Assembly (NCBI GenBank): GCA_947581645.1
Contig: CANPVF010000115.1
Coordinates: forward strand, 1-58,703
DNA: 58,703 nt
Reading direction: 5' to 3'
From: Candidatus Caribbeanibacter nitroreducens
GTDB taxonomy: Bacteria; Gemmatimonadota; Gemmatimonadetes; Palauibacterales; Palauibacteraceae
Positions 18,353 through 27,942 of this stretch are shown piece by piece. Made by a program: the position numbers and the translations under genes. Positions within the stretch are counted from its first letter, which is position 1; the number at the start of each line of letters is the position of its first letter. A model generated the notes under the pieces. That model was not told the DNA's origin and ran no database searches. It was given only the letters and a program-made list of their open reading frames with translations.

Positions 18353-19984
18353 CTACTCGCCCGTCTCCACGGAGACGGGCCCCGTCATCCCGGGCCCCTC
18401 GCCGCCGTCCCCGTCGTCCGGAAGCACCGCGACACCGTCGAAGGCCAGCTCCGCCCGCCCCGTGGCGGCGCCCAGCGGGGCCGCCTGCGACCGCTCCTCG
18501 ACGCGCCGGATCAGGTCCCCGGCCGACGCCGAGGTGCGGTCCAGGAACGGGTTGGGATAGACGCCGATGAGGAGGATCAGCGCCAGCAGCGGTACGATGA
18601 TCGCCCGCTCCCGGGCGTCCAGGTCCTCGAGCTCCTCGTTCTCCTCCTTCTCCAGCGGATTCAGCACCACCCGCTGCACCATGGGCAGCATGTAGTAGGC
18701 GGCGAAGATCACGCCCGTGGCGGCCAGCGTGGCCACGACGGGGTGGCTGCGGAACGTGCCCAGCAGGATCAGGAACTCGCCCACGAAGCCGTTGGTGGCC
18801 GGGAGCCCGATGGAGCTCAGGGCGACGACGACGAAGGAGAAGGCGAAGAAGGGCATCACCCGGGCCAGGCCGCCGAACTCCTCGATGAGCCGCGTGTGGC
18901 GGCGCTCGTAGATCATCCCCACCAGCAGGAAGAGCGCTCCCGTCGAGAGCCCGTGGTTCACCATCTGGAGGATGCCGCCCTCCATGCCCTGCGGGTTCAG
19001 GGCGAAGATGCCCAGGACCACGAAGCCCAGGTGGGCGATGGAGGTGTAGGCGATGAGGCTCTTCACGTCGGGCTGCACCGCCGCCACCCACGCCGCGTAC
19101 AGGATGCCCACCAGCCCCAGCGTCAGGAAGGTGCCCACCACGGCCGGGTGCGTGGCCGCGTGGGAGAAGAAGGGCAGCCCGAAGCGGAGGAAGCCGTAGA
19201 TCCCCGTCTTCAGCAGCACCCCGGCCAGGATCACCGAGCCCGCCGTGGGCGCCTCCACGTGGGCGTCCGGAAGCCAGGTGTGGAGCGGGAAGAGGGGGAC
19301 CTTGATGGCGAAGGCCAGCGCGAAGGCGCCGAAGAGCCAGAACTGGGTCCCGCGGGCGATCTGGAGCTGCACCAGGTCCCGGTAGGCGAAGCTCACGGCG
19401 CCGGTCTGCTGGTAGTAGAGGTAGACCAGGCCCGCGATGGCCACCAGCATGAGCAGCGACCCCACGGCCGTGAACAGGAAGAACTTGATGGCCGAGTAGA
19501 TGCGCCGCTCGCCGCCCCAGATCCCGATGAGGAAGTACATCGGGATGAGCATGACCTCCCAGAAGACGTAGAACAGGAAGAGGTCCAGGGCCGTGAACAC
19601 CCCGAGCATCCCCGTCTGCAGCAGGAGCAGCAGGGTGTAGTAGGCCTTCTGGTGTCGGTCCACGTACCGGAACGACGAGGCCACGGCCAGCGGCATGGTG
19701 AGGGTGGTGAGCAGGACCAGGAGCAGCGAGATCCCGTCGACCCCCACCGCGTACTGGATGCCCCAGGCCTCGATCCACGGAACCGCCCCGAAGCTCTGGA
19801 ACGCCGCGGTGCCCGTCTCGAAGGTGAAGAAGAGGGGCACCGAGAGGGCGAACTCCAGGACCGTCACCCACAGCGCCACCTGCCCGGCCTTCCGCTCCGG
19901 CGCCATCTGACAGGCGACGGCCCCCAGGAGGGGGAGCGCCAGGAGGACGCTCAGGATCCAGTGACTCGAGTAGAAGCTCTCCAT
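18353..19984 (-). CDS. nuoM: NADH-quinone oxidoreductase subunit M
   Basis: A 543-residue antiporter-like membrane subunit of complex I. It contains FYVFWEVMLIPMYFLIGIWGG (the key membrane Glu), KVPLFPLHTWLPDAHVEAPT, the most diagnostic NuoM motif, and SLIAYTSIAHLGFV. The C-terminal about 40 residues are acidic and Gly-rich. The ATG is 20 bases after the nuoL stop. Length is slightly above the E. coli protein because of this tail. Confidence 0.97.
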   Translation of the reverse strand: MESFYSSHWILSVLLALPLLGAVACQMAPERKAGQVALWVTVLEFALSVPLFFTFETGTAAFQSFGAVPWIEAWGIQYAVGVDGISLLLVLLTTLTMPLAVASSFRYVDRHQKAYYTLLLLLQTGMLGVFTALDLFLFYVFWEVMLIPMYFLIGIWGGERRIYSAIKFFLFTAVGSLLMLVAIAGLVYLYYQQTGAVSFAYRDLVQLQIARGTQFWLFGAFALAFAIKVPLFPLHTWLPDAHVEAPTAGSVILAGVLLKTGIYGFLRFGLPFFSHAATHPAVVGTFLTLGLVGILYAAWVAAVQPDVKSLIAYTSIAHLGFVVLGIFALNPQGMEGGILQMVNHGLSTGALFLLVGMIYERRHTRLIEEFGGLARVMPFFAFSFVVVALSSIGLPATNGFVGEFLILLGTFRSHPVVATLAATGVIFAAYYMLPMVQRVVLNPLEKEENEELEDLDARERAIIVPLLALILLIGVYPNPFLDRTSASAGDLIRRVEERSQAAPLGAATGRAELAFDGVAVLPDDGDGGEGPGMTGPVSVETGE

Positions 19985-20004
19985 ACCGATCTATCCGCCC
20001 CCGT

Positions 20005-22125
20005 TCACAGGACCAGCCCGCCGAGCACCGCCAGCACGCCCAGGGTGAAGACCAGGACGTAGGTGCCGATGCGCCCGGACTGGAGTCGGCTCCCGACCCA
20101 CCCGAGTGCACGGCCCGCGTAGCCGAGCCCGTTCACGGCGCCGTCGATGATCCGGTCGTCCACCACCCGCCAGCACGCCCGGGAGAGGGCCAGGAGCGGG
20201 CCGACGAAGACGCGCTCGTACAGCTCGTCCACGTACCACTTCCGGTTCAGCACGCGGGCCAGCCCGCGGTCGTCGGCCGCCCGCTCCGGCACCAGGATCT
20301 CCTTGCTCCGAACCCAGGCCGCACCGGCGACGATGCCGCCGACGGCCAGGACCAGCGACACGCCGGCCCACACCGCCTCACCGCCTCCGAGGGGCGCCGC
20401 GTGGGCGGCCTCGACGCCGTGCTCCTCGGCCACCGCCAGCGCCGGCTCCACGGCGGGATGCAGCCAGTCGTGGAGCCAGCTCACGTGCGGCAGCGGCAGC
20501 GCCTCGGGAATCTGGATCCAGCCGCCCACCACGGAGAGGACCGCCAGGATCACCAGCGGCACGGTCATGACGGCCGGCGCCTCGTGCAGCGCGGAGGAGG
20601 CGCCCTGCCCCGCCGCCTCGTCGGTGCGATTCTCGCCGTGAAAGGTCATGAACATGAGCCGCGCCATGTACGCCGCCGTGAGGACGGCGGCCACCAGGGA
20701 GACGCCCCACAGGATCGGGTAGCCGTAGGAGCCGGCGTACCAGATGATCTCGTCCTTCGAGAAGAAGCCGGCGAAGGGGAAGACGCCGGCGATGGCCAGG
20801 GTGGCGGCCCACATCGTGGTCCCCGTCACGGGCATCACGCTCATGAGGCCGCCGTGGCTCCGCATGTCGTTCGGGTCGCCGTGGTGACCCTGCTCGTGGA
20901 AGGCGTGCTCCACGGAGTGGATCACGGCGCCGGCCCCCAGGAAGAGCAGCGCCTTGAAGAAGGCGTGGGTCGTCAGGTGGAAGATCCCGGCCGTGTACGC
21001 GCCCACGCCCACCGCCAGGAACATGTACCCGAGCTGCGAGATCGTGCTGTAGGCCAGGACCTTCTTGATGTCGTACTGCTTCAGGGCGATGGTGGCCGCG
21101 AAGAGGGCCGTGCCGGCGCCCACCGTCGCCACGGCGGCCTGGGACATGGGCGCCATGGCGAAGAGCACGCCGGAGCGGGCCACCAGGTACACCCCGGCCG
21201 TGACCATGGTGGCGGCGTGGATCAGGGCCGAGACCGGCGTCGGGCCCGCCATGGCGTCCGGCAGCCAGGTGTAGAGCGGGATCTGCGCCGACTTCCCGGT
21301 GCACGCCAGCAGCAGGAGGAGCGTCACCGCGGTGACGGTGATCCCGCCGTAGGCGAGCTCGTCGGCGGCGCTCTCGATGATGGGCACGTAGTCCAGCGTC
21401 CCGAACATCGCGAACAGGAGGAACATGGCGACCAGGAAGCCGAAGTCGCCGATCCTGTTCACGATGAACGCCTTCTTCCCGGCGGAGGAGTACTCCGCGT
21501 TCTCGTACCAGAACCCGATGAGCAGGTAGGAGCAGAGCCCCACGCCCTCCCAGCCCACGAAGGTCACGGGGAAGTTGCCGCCCATGACCAGCACCAGCAT
21601 GAAGAAGACGAAGAGGTTCAGGTAGGCGAAGAAGCGGGAGATGCCCGGGTCGTCCCGCATGTAGCCGGCGCTGTACACGTGGATCACCGTGCTCACGCCG
21701 GTGACCACGAGCATCATCACCATGCTCAGGCGGTCGAAGAGGAGGTCCACCCCCACCTCCAGGCCGCCCACGGAGAGCCAGCTCCACAGCGTCACCACCG
21801 CGGGCCCGGCGGCGCCCGTCTCCAGCATCCGGAGGAAGTTCGCCAGGACCACGGCGAAGGCTCCGCCCACGGCCAGCGGGCCGACCCAGGACGGCACCAG
21901 CCGGCGGTCGCGCCACAGGAACGCACCGAGGCCGTTCACCGCGGCCCCGATCAGCGGGATCAGCAGGATGAGGCCGGGGAGGATCGGCGTGAACGAGCCA
22001 CCGTGGTCGCCGGCGGCCTGACCGGCCCCGTGGGCCGCCCCCTGCCCCGCGGCCCCGGCCGCGCCGTGCGCGGCTTCCTGCAGGAGGCCCGCCAGGGCCG
22101 AGCCGAGCGCCGGAATCATCTCCAT
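20005..22125 (-). CDS. nuoL: NADH-quinone oxidoreductase subunit L
   Basis: A 706-residue largest antiporter-like subunit, with the lateral helix region at the C-terminus. Motifs include FVGWEGVGLCSYLLIGFWY, GKSAQIPLYTWLPDAMAGPTPVSALIHAATM and the long Glu/His-containing mid-section. The N-terminus carries an unusual Ala/Gly/His/Gln-rich stretch (about residues 10-45) before the first membrane helix. I prefer the ATG at 22125, with AGGGGG seven bases upstream. An ATG at 22143 in the same frame would overlap nuoK by seven bases. Confidence 0.95.
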   Translation of the reverse strand: MEMIPALGSALAGLLQEAAHGAAGAAGQGAAHGAGQAAGDHGGSFTPILPGLILLIPLIGAAVNGLGAFLWRDRRLVPSWVGPLAVGGAFAVVLANFLRMLETGAAGPAVVTLWSWLSVGGLEVGVDLLFDRLSMVMMLVVTGVSTVIHVYSAGYMRDDPGISRFFAYLNLFVFFMLVLVMGGNFPVTFVGWEGVGLCSYLLIGFWYENAEYSSAGKKAFIVNRIGDFGFLVAMFLLFAMFGTLDYVPIIESAADELAYGGITVTAVTLLLLLACTGKSAQIPLYTWLPDAMAGPTPVSALIHAATMVTAGVYLVARSGVLFAMAPMSQAAVATVGAGTALFAATIALKQYDIKKVLAYSTISQLGYMFLAVGVGAYTAGIFHLTTHAFFKALLFLGAGAVIHSVEHAFHEQGHHGDPNDMRSHGGLMSVMPVTGTTMWAATLAIAGVFPFAGFFSKDEIIWYAGSYGYPILWGVSLVAAVLTAAYMARLMFMTFHGENRTDEAAGQGASSALHEAPAVMTVPLVILAVLSVVGGWIQIPEALPLPHVSWLHDWLHPAVEPALAVAEEHGVEAAHAAPLGGGEAVWAGVSLVLAVGGIVAGAAWVRSKEILVPERAADDRGLARVLNRKWYVDELYERVFVGPLLALSRACWRVVDDRIIDGAVNGLGYAGRALGWVGSRLQSGRIGTYVLVFTLGVLAVLGGLVL

Positions 22126-22136
22126 CGCGCCGCCCC

Positions 22137-22448
22137 CTACCATTTCAGCAGGTCGAACCGCTCCACGTCCACCATCTCGTAGTGGCGGAACACGGAGATG
22201 ATGATGGCCAGCCCGACGGCCGCCTCGGCGGCGGCCACGGCCATCACGAAGAAGACGAACACCTGGCCGTCGACCCCGAGCTGCCGGGCGAAGGCGACGA
22301 AGGTCAGGTTGACGGCGTTCAGCATCAGCTCGATGCAGAGGAAGATGATGATGGCGTTCCGCCGCAGCAGGACGCCCCCCACGCCGATGGTGAACAGCGT
22401 CGCGCTCACGACCAGCGACAGCGGCAGGTACTCCGGCGGGACGCTCAC
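22137..22448 (-). CDS. nuoK: NADH-quinone oxidoreductase subunit K
   Basis: A 103-residue protein with three membrane helices. The conserved proton-path glutamates are in [13 protein letters not shown] (about residue 40) and [11 protein letters not shown] (about residue 75). The GTG start overlaps the nuoJ stop as GTGA, giving tight coupling of the two small membrane subunits. The stop is 12 bases before the preferred nuoL start. Confidence 0.96.
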   Translation of the reverse strand: MSVPPEYLPLSLVVSATLFTIGVGGVLLRRNAIIIFLCIELMLNAVNLTFVAFARQLGVDGQVFVFFVMAVAAAEAAVGLAIIISVFRHYEMVDVERFDLLKW

Positions 22449-22996
22449 GGCTCCCTCCTCCGGGCCAGCACGATGGCGCCCACGATCGCCACCAGGAGCA
22501 GGAGCGACGTGAGCTCGAACGGAATCAGGTACTCGTCGAACAGCGGCCCCGCCACGGCGCCCACCGGACCGCGGGCCTCCAGCGCGGCGCCCACCGGGTC
22601 CGGCGCGCCGGCGAGGGACTCGGCCACGACGCCCTGACCGCCCAGCTCCTCCAGCCCCAGCACCGCCCGCGCCACGAGGGCGAGGAGCGTCACCGAGACG
22701 GTGGCGGCCGCGAAGCGCCCCAGCGCCCCGCGGAAGTCGGTCTGCTCTCCCTCGAAGTGCCCCAGGTTGAGGAGCATCACCACGAAGAGGAAGAGGACCA
22801 TGATGGCCCCGGCGTAGACGATCACCTGCACCGCGGCGATGAAGTGGGCGTCCAGGAGCACGAAGAGCCCCGAGAGCGAGAAGAAGGTGACCACCAGGAA
22901 GAGCACGCTGGACACGGGGTTCTTCCGCGTCACCACGAAGAGGCCGCTCACCACGGCCGCCACCGAGAACAGGTAGAAGAGCGCGTCGGCGATCAC
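22445..22996 (-). CDS. nuoJ: NADH-quinone oxidoreductase subunit J
   Basis: A 183-residue membrane subunit of complex I with five hydrophobic segments. The characteristic [21 protein letters not shown] segment (pi-bulge helix 3) is near residues 60-80. A variable Gly/Ala/Val loop precedes the last helix. The GTG start has GGCGGAG just upstream, 10 bases after nuoI. Confidence 0.95.
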   Translation of the reverse strand: MIADALFYLFSVAAVVSGLFVVTRKNPVSSVLFLVVTFFSLSGLFVLLDAHFIAAVQVIVYAGAIMVLFLFVVMLLNLGHFEGEQTDFRGALGRFAAATVSVTLLALVARAVLGLEELGGQGVVAESLAGAPDPVGAALEARGPVGAVAGPLFDEYLIPFELTSLLLLVAIVGAIVLARRREP

Positions 22997-23006
22997 GGCT
23001 CCGCCC

Positions 23007-23504
23007 CTACTGCGACCGGGGATCCGCGGGATCCCACAGCGCCGTGAACGGGTGATCCTGCTCGCAGAGGCGCTCCAGGTCGTACACCCAGCGCTCCCGG
23101 GTATACTCGGAGTTCTCGTAGTGGGCGCCCAGGTGGATCGCCTCCACCGGGCAGACCTCCTGACAGTAGCCGCAGAAGATGCACCGGAACTCGTCGATCT
23201 CGTAGACCGCCGCGTAGCGCTCGCCGTTCTCGTCCTCGGCGGGAATGAGCTTGATGCAGTTCACCGGGCAGACCGTGGGGCACAGCCCGCAGGCGACGCA
23301 CTTGGCCCGTCCGTCCTCGTGGGTGGCCATCCGGTGCGTCCCGCGCATGCGCGGCGAGAGCTCCCACTTCTCGTCCGGGTACTGCTGTGTCACGGTGTGG
23401 GGATCCAGGAGGTGCTTCATCGTCACCTTCATCCCCTTGAGCGCGGCCCGCACGTACGAGCTCGTCTCGTTGGGCCGCTGTACCACCTTCACGTTTCCAG
23501 GCAT
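23007..23504 (-). CDS. nuoI: NADH-quinone oxidoreductase subunit I
   Basis: A 165-residue ferredoxin-like subunit carrying clusters N6a and N6b. Two complete four-cysteine motifs are present: CVACGLCPTVCPVNC near residue 69 and CIFCGYCQEVCPVEA near residue 108. The N-terminal helix pair anchors it to the membrane arm. It starts with ATG 28 bases downstream of nuoH. Confidence 0.97.
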   Translation of the reverse strand: MPGNVKVVQRPNETSSYVRAALKGMKVTMKHLLDPHTVTQQYPDEKWELSPRMRGTHRMATHEDGRAKCVACGLCPTVCPVNCIKLIPAEDENGERYAAVYEIDEFRCIFCGYCQEVCPVEAIHLGAHYENSEYTRERWVYDLERLCEQDHPFTALWDPADPRSQ

Positions 23505-23532
23505 CGTCCTGTCTTCGTCCTCGGGTTCGCGT

Positions 23533-24858
23533 TCAGCCGCCCTCGGGGGCCGTTCCGGAGCCGCCGGATCCGCCGGCGGCCGCGGCCATGGCCCGCTCGC
23601 GCGCCTCGCGCCACATGCGCTTCTGTCGTCCCTCGCGGGTGGAGCGGTACGCCCCGCCCCCGATGATCCGGCCGCGGTCCAGCACGAAGAAGAGCAGGCC
23701 GGCCGCCGCCAGGTTCACCGCGAAGAGGACCGCGCCGTACACCAGCCCGGGCTGCAGGCCGGCGGACTCCAGTCCCAGGATCGTGCCGGCGATCAGCATG
23801 ATGTAGGCCATGAGAGCGGGGATGAAGAACTTCCACCCCAGGTCCATGAGCTGATCGTACCGGAAGCGGGGCAGCGTCCACCGGATCCACATGAAGACGG
23901 CCACCACCAGGAGCGTCTTCAGGGTGAAGGCTCCGAAGGTGAGCAGCGTCTTCCACGCCGCGGGCTCGCCGATGACCGTGCCGTCGGAGAGCACCCGGAT
24001 GTTGTCCCCGGCCCAGAACGGGATGTCCCAGCCGCCCAGGAAGAACACCGTGATCAGGGCGGCGGTGGTGAGCATGTGGGCGTATTCGCCCAGGAAGAAC
24101 ATGCCGAACTTCATGGCCGAGTACTCGGTGTGGTAGCCCGCCGTGAGCTCCTCCTCCGCCTCGGGCAGGTCGAAGGGGATCCGGTTGCTCTCGGCCAGCC
24201 CCGCCACCGTGAAGAAGAAGAAGCTGACCAGCAGCGGGAGGGCCAGCCACAGCCCCACCGTGTCCGGTCCCGCCTCGAAGGTCTGCTGCATGGCCACGAT
24301 GTTCGGGATCCGGACGTCGCCGGCCACCAGCAGAATCGGCACGAGGCTCATGGCCAGCCCCACCTCGTAGCTGATCATCTGCGCCGAGCCCCGCAGGCCG
24401 CCCAGGAAGGGATACTTCGAGTTGGACGACCACCCGGCCATGACGATGCCGTAGACCCCGAGCGAGGCGATGGCCAGCACGTAGAGGAGCCCCACCGGGG
24501 CGTCGGCCACGATGACCTCCACCAGCCCCCACTGCGTCGGGAGCGGCGCGGCGAAGGGGATCACCGCGAAGAGGATGGTGGCCGGCACCAGCGCCATGCA
24601 GGGCGCCAGCAGGAAGAAGGTCTTGTTCGCCCGGTCCGGGAGCGTCTCCTCCTTCAGGGCGAACTTGAGGCCGTCGGCCAGGGTCTGCAGCAGGCCCCAG
24701 GGGCCGACGCGGTTCGGCCCGGACCGGTCCTGGATGAAGCCGGCCAGCTTCCGCTCCATCAGGACCAGCATGCCGACGACGACCATGAGCAGGGTGAAGA
24801 ACAGGACGGCCTTCGCCGCCGTGATCCACCCGAATGCCGCGCCCGTCACCGGTCCCAT
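23533..24858 (-). CDS. nuoH: NADH-quinone oxidoreductase subunit H
   Basis: A 441-residue membrane subunit that forms much of the quinone-binding site. Diagnostic motifs are QDRSGPNRVGPWGLLQTLADGLK near residue 43, the acidic E-chamber segment LAESNRIPFDLPEAEEEL, and RWTLPRFRYDQLM. It is longer than E. coli NuoH (about 325) because of a C-terminal extension with two more hydrophobic segments and a basic/Gly-rich tail. Confidence 0.96.
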   Translation of the reverse strand: MGPVTGAAFGWITAAKAVLFFTLLMVVVGMLVLMERKLAGFIQDRSGPNRVGPWGLLQTLADGLKFALKEETLPDRANKTFFLLAPCMALVPATILFAVIPFAAPLPTQWGLVEVIVADAPVGLLYVLAIASLGVYGIVMAGWSSNSKYPFLGGLRGSAQMISYEVGLAMSLVPILLVAGDVRIPNIVAMQQTFEAGPDTVGLWLALPLLVSFFFFTVAGLAESNRIPFDLPEAEEELTAGYHTEYSAMKFGMFFLGEYAHMLTTAALITVFFLGGWDIPFWAGDNIRVLSDGTVIGEPAAWKTLLTFGAFTLKTLLVVAVFMWIRWTLPRFRYDQLMDLGWKFFIPALMAYIMLIAGTILGLESAGLQPGLVYGAVLFAVNLAAAGLLFFVLDRGRIIGGGAYRSTREGRQKRMWREARERAMAAAAGGSGGSGTAPEGG

Positions 24859-24871
24859 CGGGTCGCCTCCC

Positions 24872-26470
24872 TCACCGCGCGCCGGCGCCGGCTTCCGCCC
24901 CGGCGCCGCTGTCCAGGGTCTGGCCCTTCAGACCGACCCGGCCCCAGTTCAGGACCGCCATCTCCGGCCGCTCGTCGGTCATCTCGCCGAAGGCGTCGGC
25001 GGCGTCCAGCACGGGCGAGCCGTCGCCGGAGCGCGCCAGGAGGCCGCTGAGGACCATCCACGCCGGCCGTGCGATGCCCGGCGGCTGCAGCGCCTTCTGG
25101 AAGCGCTGGACCCGGCCCTCGTGGTTGGTGAACGTGCCCGCCATCTCGGCGAAGGTGGTCACCGGGAGCACGGCGTCGGCCCGCCGTGCCGCCGGAGAGA
25201 GGTGGCTCCCCAGGTAGAGGAAGAACGAGGCGTCCTCGGCGTAGGACTCGGGCGCCTCGCGCAGGGTCTCCTGGAGGACGAAGAGCGGCGCGCCGGGCTC
25301 CGGCTCGGGCCAGCTCTCGACGCGCCGGAAGCCGAACAGGTCGGCGCCGGTGCCGTTGGCCGCCCGGTCCTCGCGCAGCGTCAGCTTCGGGAAGCCCGGC
25401 AGGGTGTGCTCTTCGCCCTGTTCCACCCGGTAGCTCCCCGCGTCCGCCGGAACGCCCAGGGTGTCCAGGAGCCGCCGGAAGTAGTGGAGGCTCTCGTTGC
25501 AGGCGTCGGGCGAGACCACGGCCGAGCCGCCCTCGATGCCGCCGAGCCGCTCGCCGACGGCGGCCAGGGCGTCGCTCCAGTCCATGGGCTCCAGCTCACC
25601 GCCCTGCCTCACCAGCGGCACCTCGGTCCGCACGCCCCGGTTCCCCATGACCAGGTGCTTCCGGCCGTAGTCGCACATCCAGTAGGAGTTGACCTCGCCG
25701 TTGTAGCGAGGCTTCAGCCGGACGATCTGGTTCTCCTTGGTGTCCAGGGTGACGTTGCACCCGTTGGAGCACCCGGGGCAGATGCTCGGCGTCTTGTCCA
25801 TGTCCCAGGCCCGGGCCTTGAACAGGTAGTCCTCGTGCACCAGGGCCCCCACCGGGCAGACGTCCACGATGTTGCCCTGGAAGGGGTTGTCCAGGTCCTC
25901 GTCCGGAAAGGTGTCGATGTACGCCCGGTCGCCCCGCTGGGCGACGACGAGGCTGTCGTCCTGGGCCACCTCGCGCATGAAGCGGACGCAGCGCGTGCAG
26001 ATGATGCACCGGTCCGCGAAGTAGAGGATGTCGTCGGCGATCCGGTCCCGCCCCATGACCAGCTTCTCCTCGTTGAGCCGGCTCTGGAGCTGGCCGGTCT
26101 CGAAGGCGTAGTCCTGGAGCATGCACTGCCCGGCGGCGTCGCAGATCGGGCAGTCCAGCGGGTGGTTCACCAGCAGGAACTCGATCACGGACTTCCGGGC
26201 CAGCTCCGCGTCGTCGCTGTCCGTGTGGACCTCCATGCCGTCCTGCACCGGGAGCTTGCAGGAGGGCTGGAGCTTGTCCTGGCCCTCCACCTCCACGAGG
26301 CAGACGCGGCACTGTGCCGGCCGCGTGGGGATGCCCGGGTGGTAGCAGTAGTGCGGCACCACCACGCCGGCCTTCTCGGCCGCCTCGATGACGGTGCTGT
26401 CCTCGGACACCTGCACCTCGACACCGTCGATGGTGAGGCTTACGAGGTCGCTGTTCTCTTCCTCTGGCAT
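24872..26470 (-). CDS. nuoG: NADH-quinone oxidoreductase subunit G (short form with N7 motif)
   Basis: A 532-residue peripheral-arm subunit, much shorter than E. coli NuoG (about 908). The N-terminal ferredoxin domain has the [2Fe-2S] N1b cysteines (HYCYHPG, CRVC, PSC), then the His-Cys3 N5 set (HPLDCPICDAAGQC) and the N4 set (CIICTRCVRF with a later CPVGAL). A C-x2-C-x3-C-x27-C motif follows (CPGCSNGC to WMC), matching the off-pathway N7 cluster. The molybdopterin-like domain is cut down to about 250 residues. The next gene starts 14 bases later, so this is not a frameshift. Confidence 0.95.
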   Translation of the reverse strand: MPEEENSDLVSLTIDGVEVQVSEDSTVIEAAEKAGVVVPHYCYHPGIPTRPAQCRVCLVEVEGQDKLQPSCKLPVQDGMEVHTDSDDAELARKSVIEFLLVNHPLDCPICDAAGQCMLQDYAFETGQLQSRLNEEKLVMGRDRIADDILYFADRCIICTRCVRFMREVAQDDSLVVAQRGDRAYIDTFPDEDLDNPFQGNIVDVCPVGALVHEDYLFKARAWDMDKTPSICPGCSNGCNVTLDTKENQIVRLKPRYNGEVNSYWMCDYGRKHLVMGNRGVRTEVPLVRQGGELEPMDWSDALAAVGERLGGIEGGSAVVSPDACNESLHYFRRLLDTLGVPADAGSYRVEQGEEHTLPGFPKLTLREDRAANGTGADLFGFRRVESWPEPEPGAPLFVLQETLREAPESYAEDASFFLYLGSHLSPAARRADAVLPVTTFAEMAGTFTNHEGRVQRFQKALQPPGIARPAWMVLSGLLARSGDGSPVLDAADAFGEMTDERPEMAVLNWGRVGLKGQTLDSGAGAEAGAGAR

Positions 26471-26576
26471 GGGCGGTCTCGGCCCTCGTCTCGGTTCGTG
26501 TTCCTCGTGCGCCGCCCCCCGGGCCCGTCGGCCTCGGGAGAGCGGTCCGGCTCAGCGGCGGATCGCGCTCGGGCGG

Positions 26577-27869
26577 TCAGGCGGTGGCGGTGCAGCGGTC
26601 GTGCTTGATGTGCGCCTCGTACTCGTCGCGAAACTTGTCCAGCGAGGACTCCAGCGGAAACACCACGCTGTCCGCCAGCACGCAGATGGTCTTGCCGGTC
26701 ATCTGCTCGCACAGGTCGTACAGCGTGTCCAGGTCCTCCATCTCGCCGCCGCCTCGCTCGATCCGCTCCAGGATCTTCGTCACCCACGCGGTCCCCTCCC
26801 GGCACTGCACGCACTGGCCGCAGGACTCGTGGGCGTAGAAGTGGGCGACCCGTCGCATCGCGCGCACGATGCACGTCGACTCGTCCATGACGATCGGGGA
26901 CGCGGTCCCCAGGGCGCTGCCCGCCTCCGAGAGCCCCTCGTAGGTGGTCTCGCAGTCGAGCTCGTCCCGCGACAGGATCGGCGTCGAGGAGCCGCCCGGG
27001 AAGACGGCCCGGACCTGCCGCCCCTCCGGCACCCCGCCGCAGACGTCGTGGATGATGTCCTTGAGCGGCATCCCGAGCTCGAGCTCGTAGTTGCCGGGCC
27101 GGTTCAGGTGGCCCGAGCAGCACCACAGCTTCGTCCCCGGGCTGTCGTCGCTGCCCCACTGGCGGTACCAGTCGGCGCCGTTGTCCAGGATCATCGGCAC
27201 CGAGGAGAGGGTCTCCACGTTGTTCACGGTCGTCGGGTCGCCGAAGAGCCCGGACTGGGCCGGGAACGGCGGCTTGATCCGCGGCTCCGCGCGCCCGTCG
27301 GCGATGCTGCTCAGCATGCCGGTCTCCTCGCCGGCGATGTAGGCCCCGGCCCCGACGTGGACCGTCAGGTCGCAGCCCCACCCGCTGCCCAGGATGTCCT
27401 CCCCCAGGTAGCCGGCCTCGTAGGCGTCGGTCACCGCGCGGTTGAGGATCCGGATCACCTCGAAGAACTCCCCGCGCACGTAGACGTAGACGTGCTCCGC
27501 CTGGATGGCCCGGGCGGCGATGACGCAGCCCTCGATGAGGAGGTGCGGCGTCCACCGCATGAGCTCGCGGTCCTTGAAGGCGCCGGGCTCGCTCTCGTCG
27601 GCGTTGCACGCGAGATAGTGCGGGTCGTCACCCTTCTCGGGCATGAAACTCCACTTCACGCCCGTGGGGAACCCGGCCCCTCCCCTGCCGCGGAGCCCCG
27701 ACTCCTTGACCGTGGTCACGATCTCGTCGGGCTCCATCTCGAGGGCCTTCTCCAGCGCCCCGTACCCGCCGCGCTCGCGCCACCCGTCCAGGGTCCGGGC
27801 CTCCTCCTCGCCCATGTGGCGGGAGAGGAGCGTCCGGGTCTCTCGCTCGTGTGTCTCGGGAAATGCCAT
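26577..27869 (-). CDS. nuoF: NADH-quinone oxidoreductase subunit F
   Basis: A 430-residue NADH- and FMN-binding subunit. GRGGAGFPTG (NADH/FMN site) is near residue 60, CNADESEPGAF near residue 88, and the N3 [4Fe-4S] motif ESCGQCVQC near residue 350, with the fourth cysteine in GKTICVLAD. Length is standard. It lies 73 bases after nuoE, and the 106 bases to nuoG hold no recognised element. Confidence 0.97.
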   Translation of the reverse strand: MAFPETHERETRTLLSRHMGEEEARTLDGWRERGGYGALEKALEMEPDEIVTTVKESGLRGRGGAGFPTGVKWSFMPEKGDDPHYLACNADESEPGAFKDRELMRWTPHLLIEGCVIAARAIQAEHVYVYVRGEFFEVIRILNRAVTDAYEAGYLGEDILGSGWGCDLTVHVGAGAYIAGEETGMLSSIADGRAEPRIKPPFPAQSGLFGDPTTVNNVETLSSVPMILDNGADWYRQWGSDDSPGTKLWCCSGHLNRPGNYELELGMPLKDIIHDVCGGVPEGRQVRAVFPGGSSTPILSRDELDCETTYEGLSEAGSALGTASPIVMDESTCIVRAMRRVAHFYAHESCGQCVQCREGTAWVTKILERIERGGGEMEDLDTLYDLCEQMTGKTICVLADSVVFPLESSLDKFRDEYEAHIKHDRCTATA

Positions 27870-27942
27870 CCGCTCGTGTGTTGGTGTGGAATCGACCGGC
27901 CGCCGGGCCGCCCTCCGGCCGGGGCCCGCTCCGGAGCTCGCC

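Noticed and set aside
17240-20062. Long plus-strand open frames opposite the nuo genes (up to 940 codons)
   Set aside because: They mirror the GC-rich third positions of nuoN, nuoM and nuoL, encode Gly/His/Arg/Glu-rich low-complexity sequence with no known motif, and the minus-strand proteins are unmistakable.
24872-26470. NuoG shortened by frameshift
   Set aside because: nuoH begins 14 bases after the stop and no NuoG-like sequence continues in another frame, so the short form is genuine.
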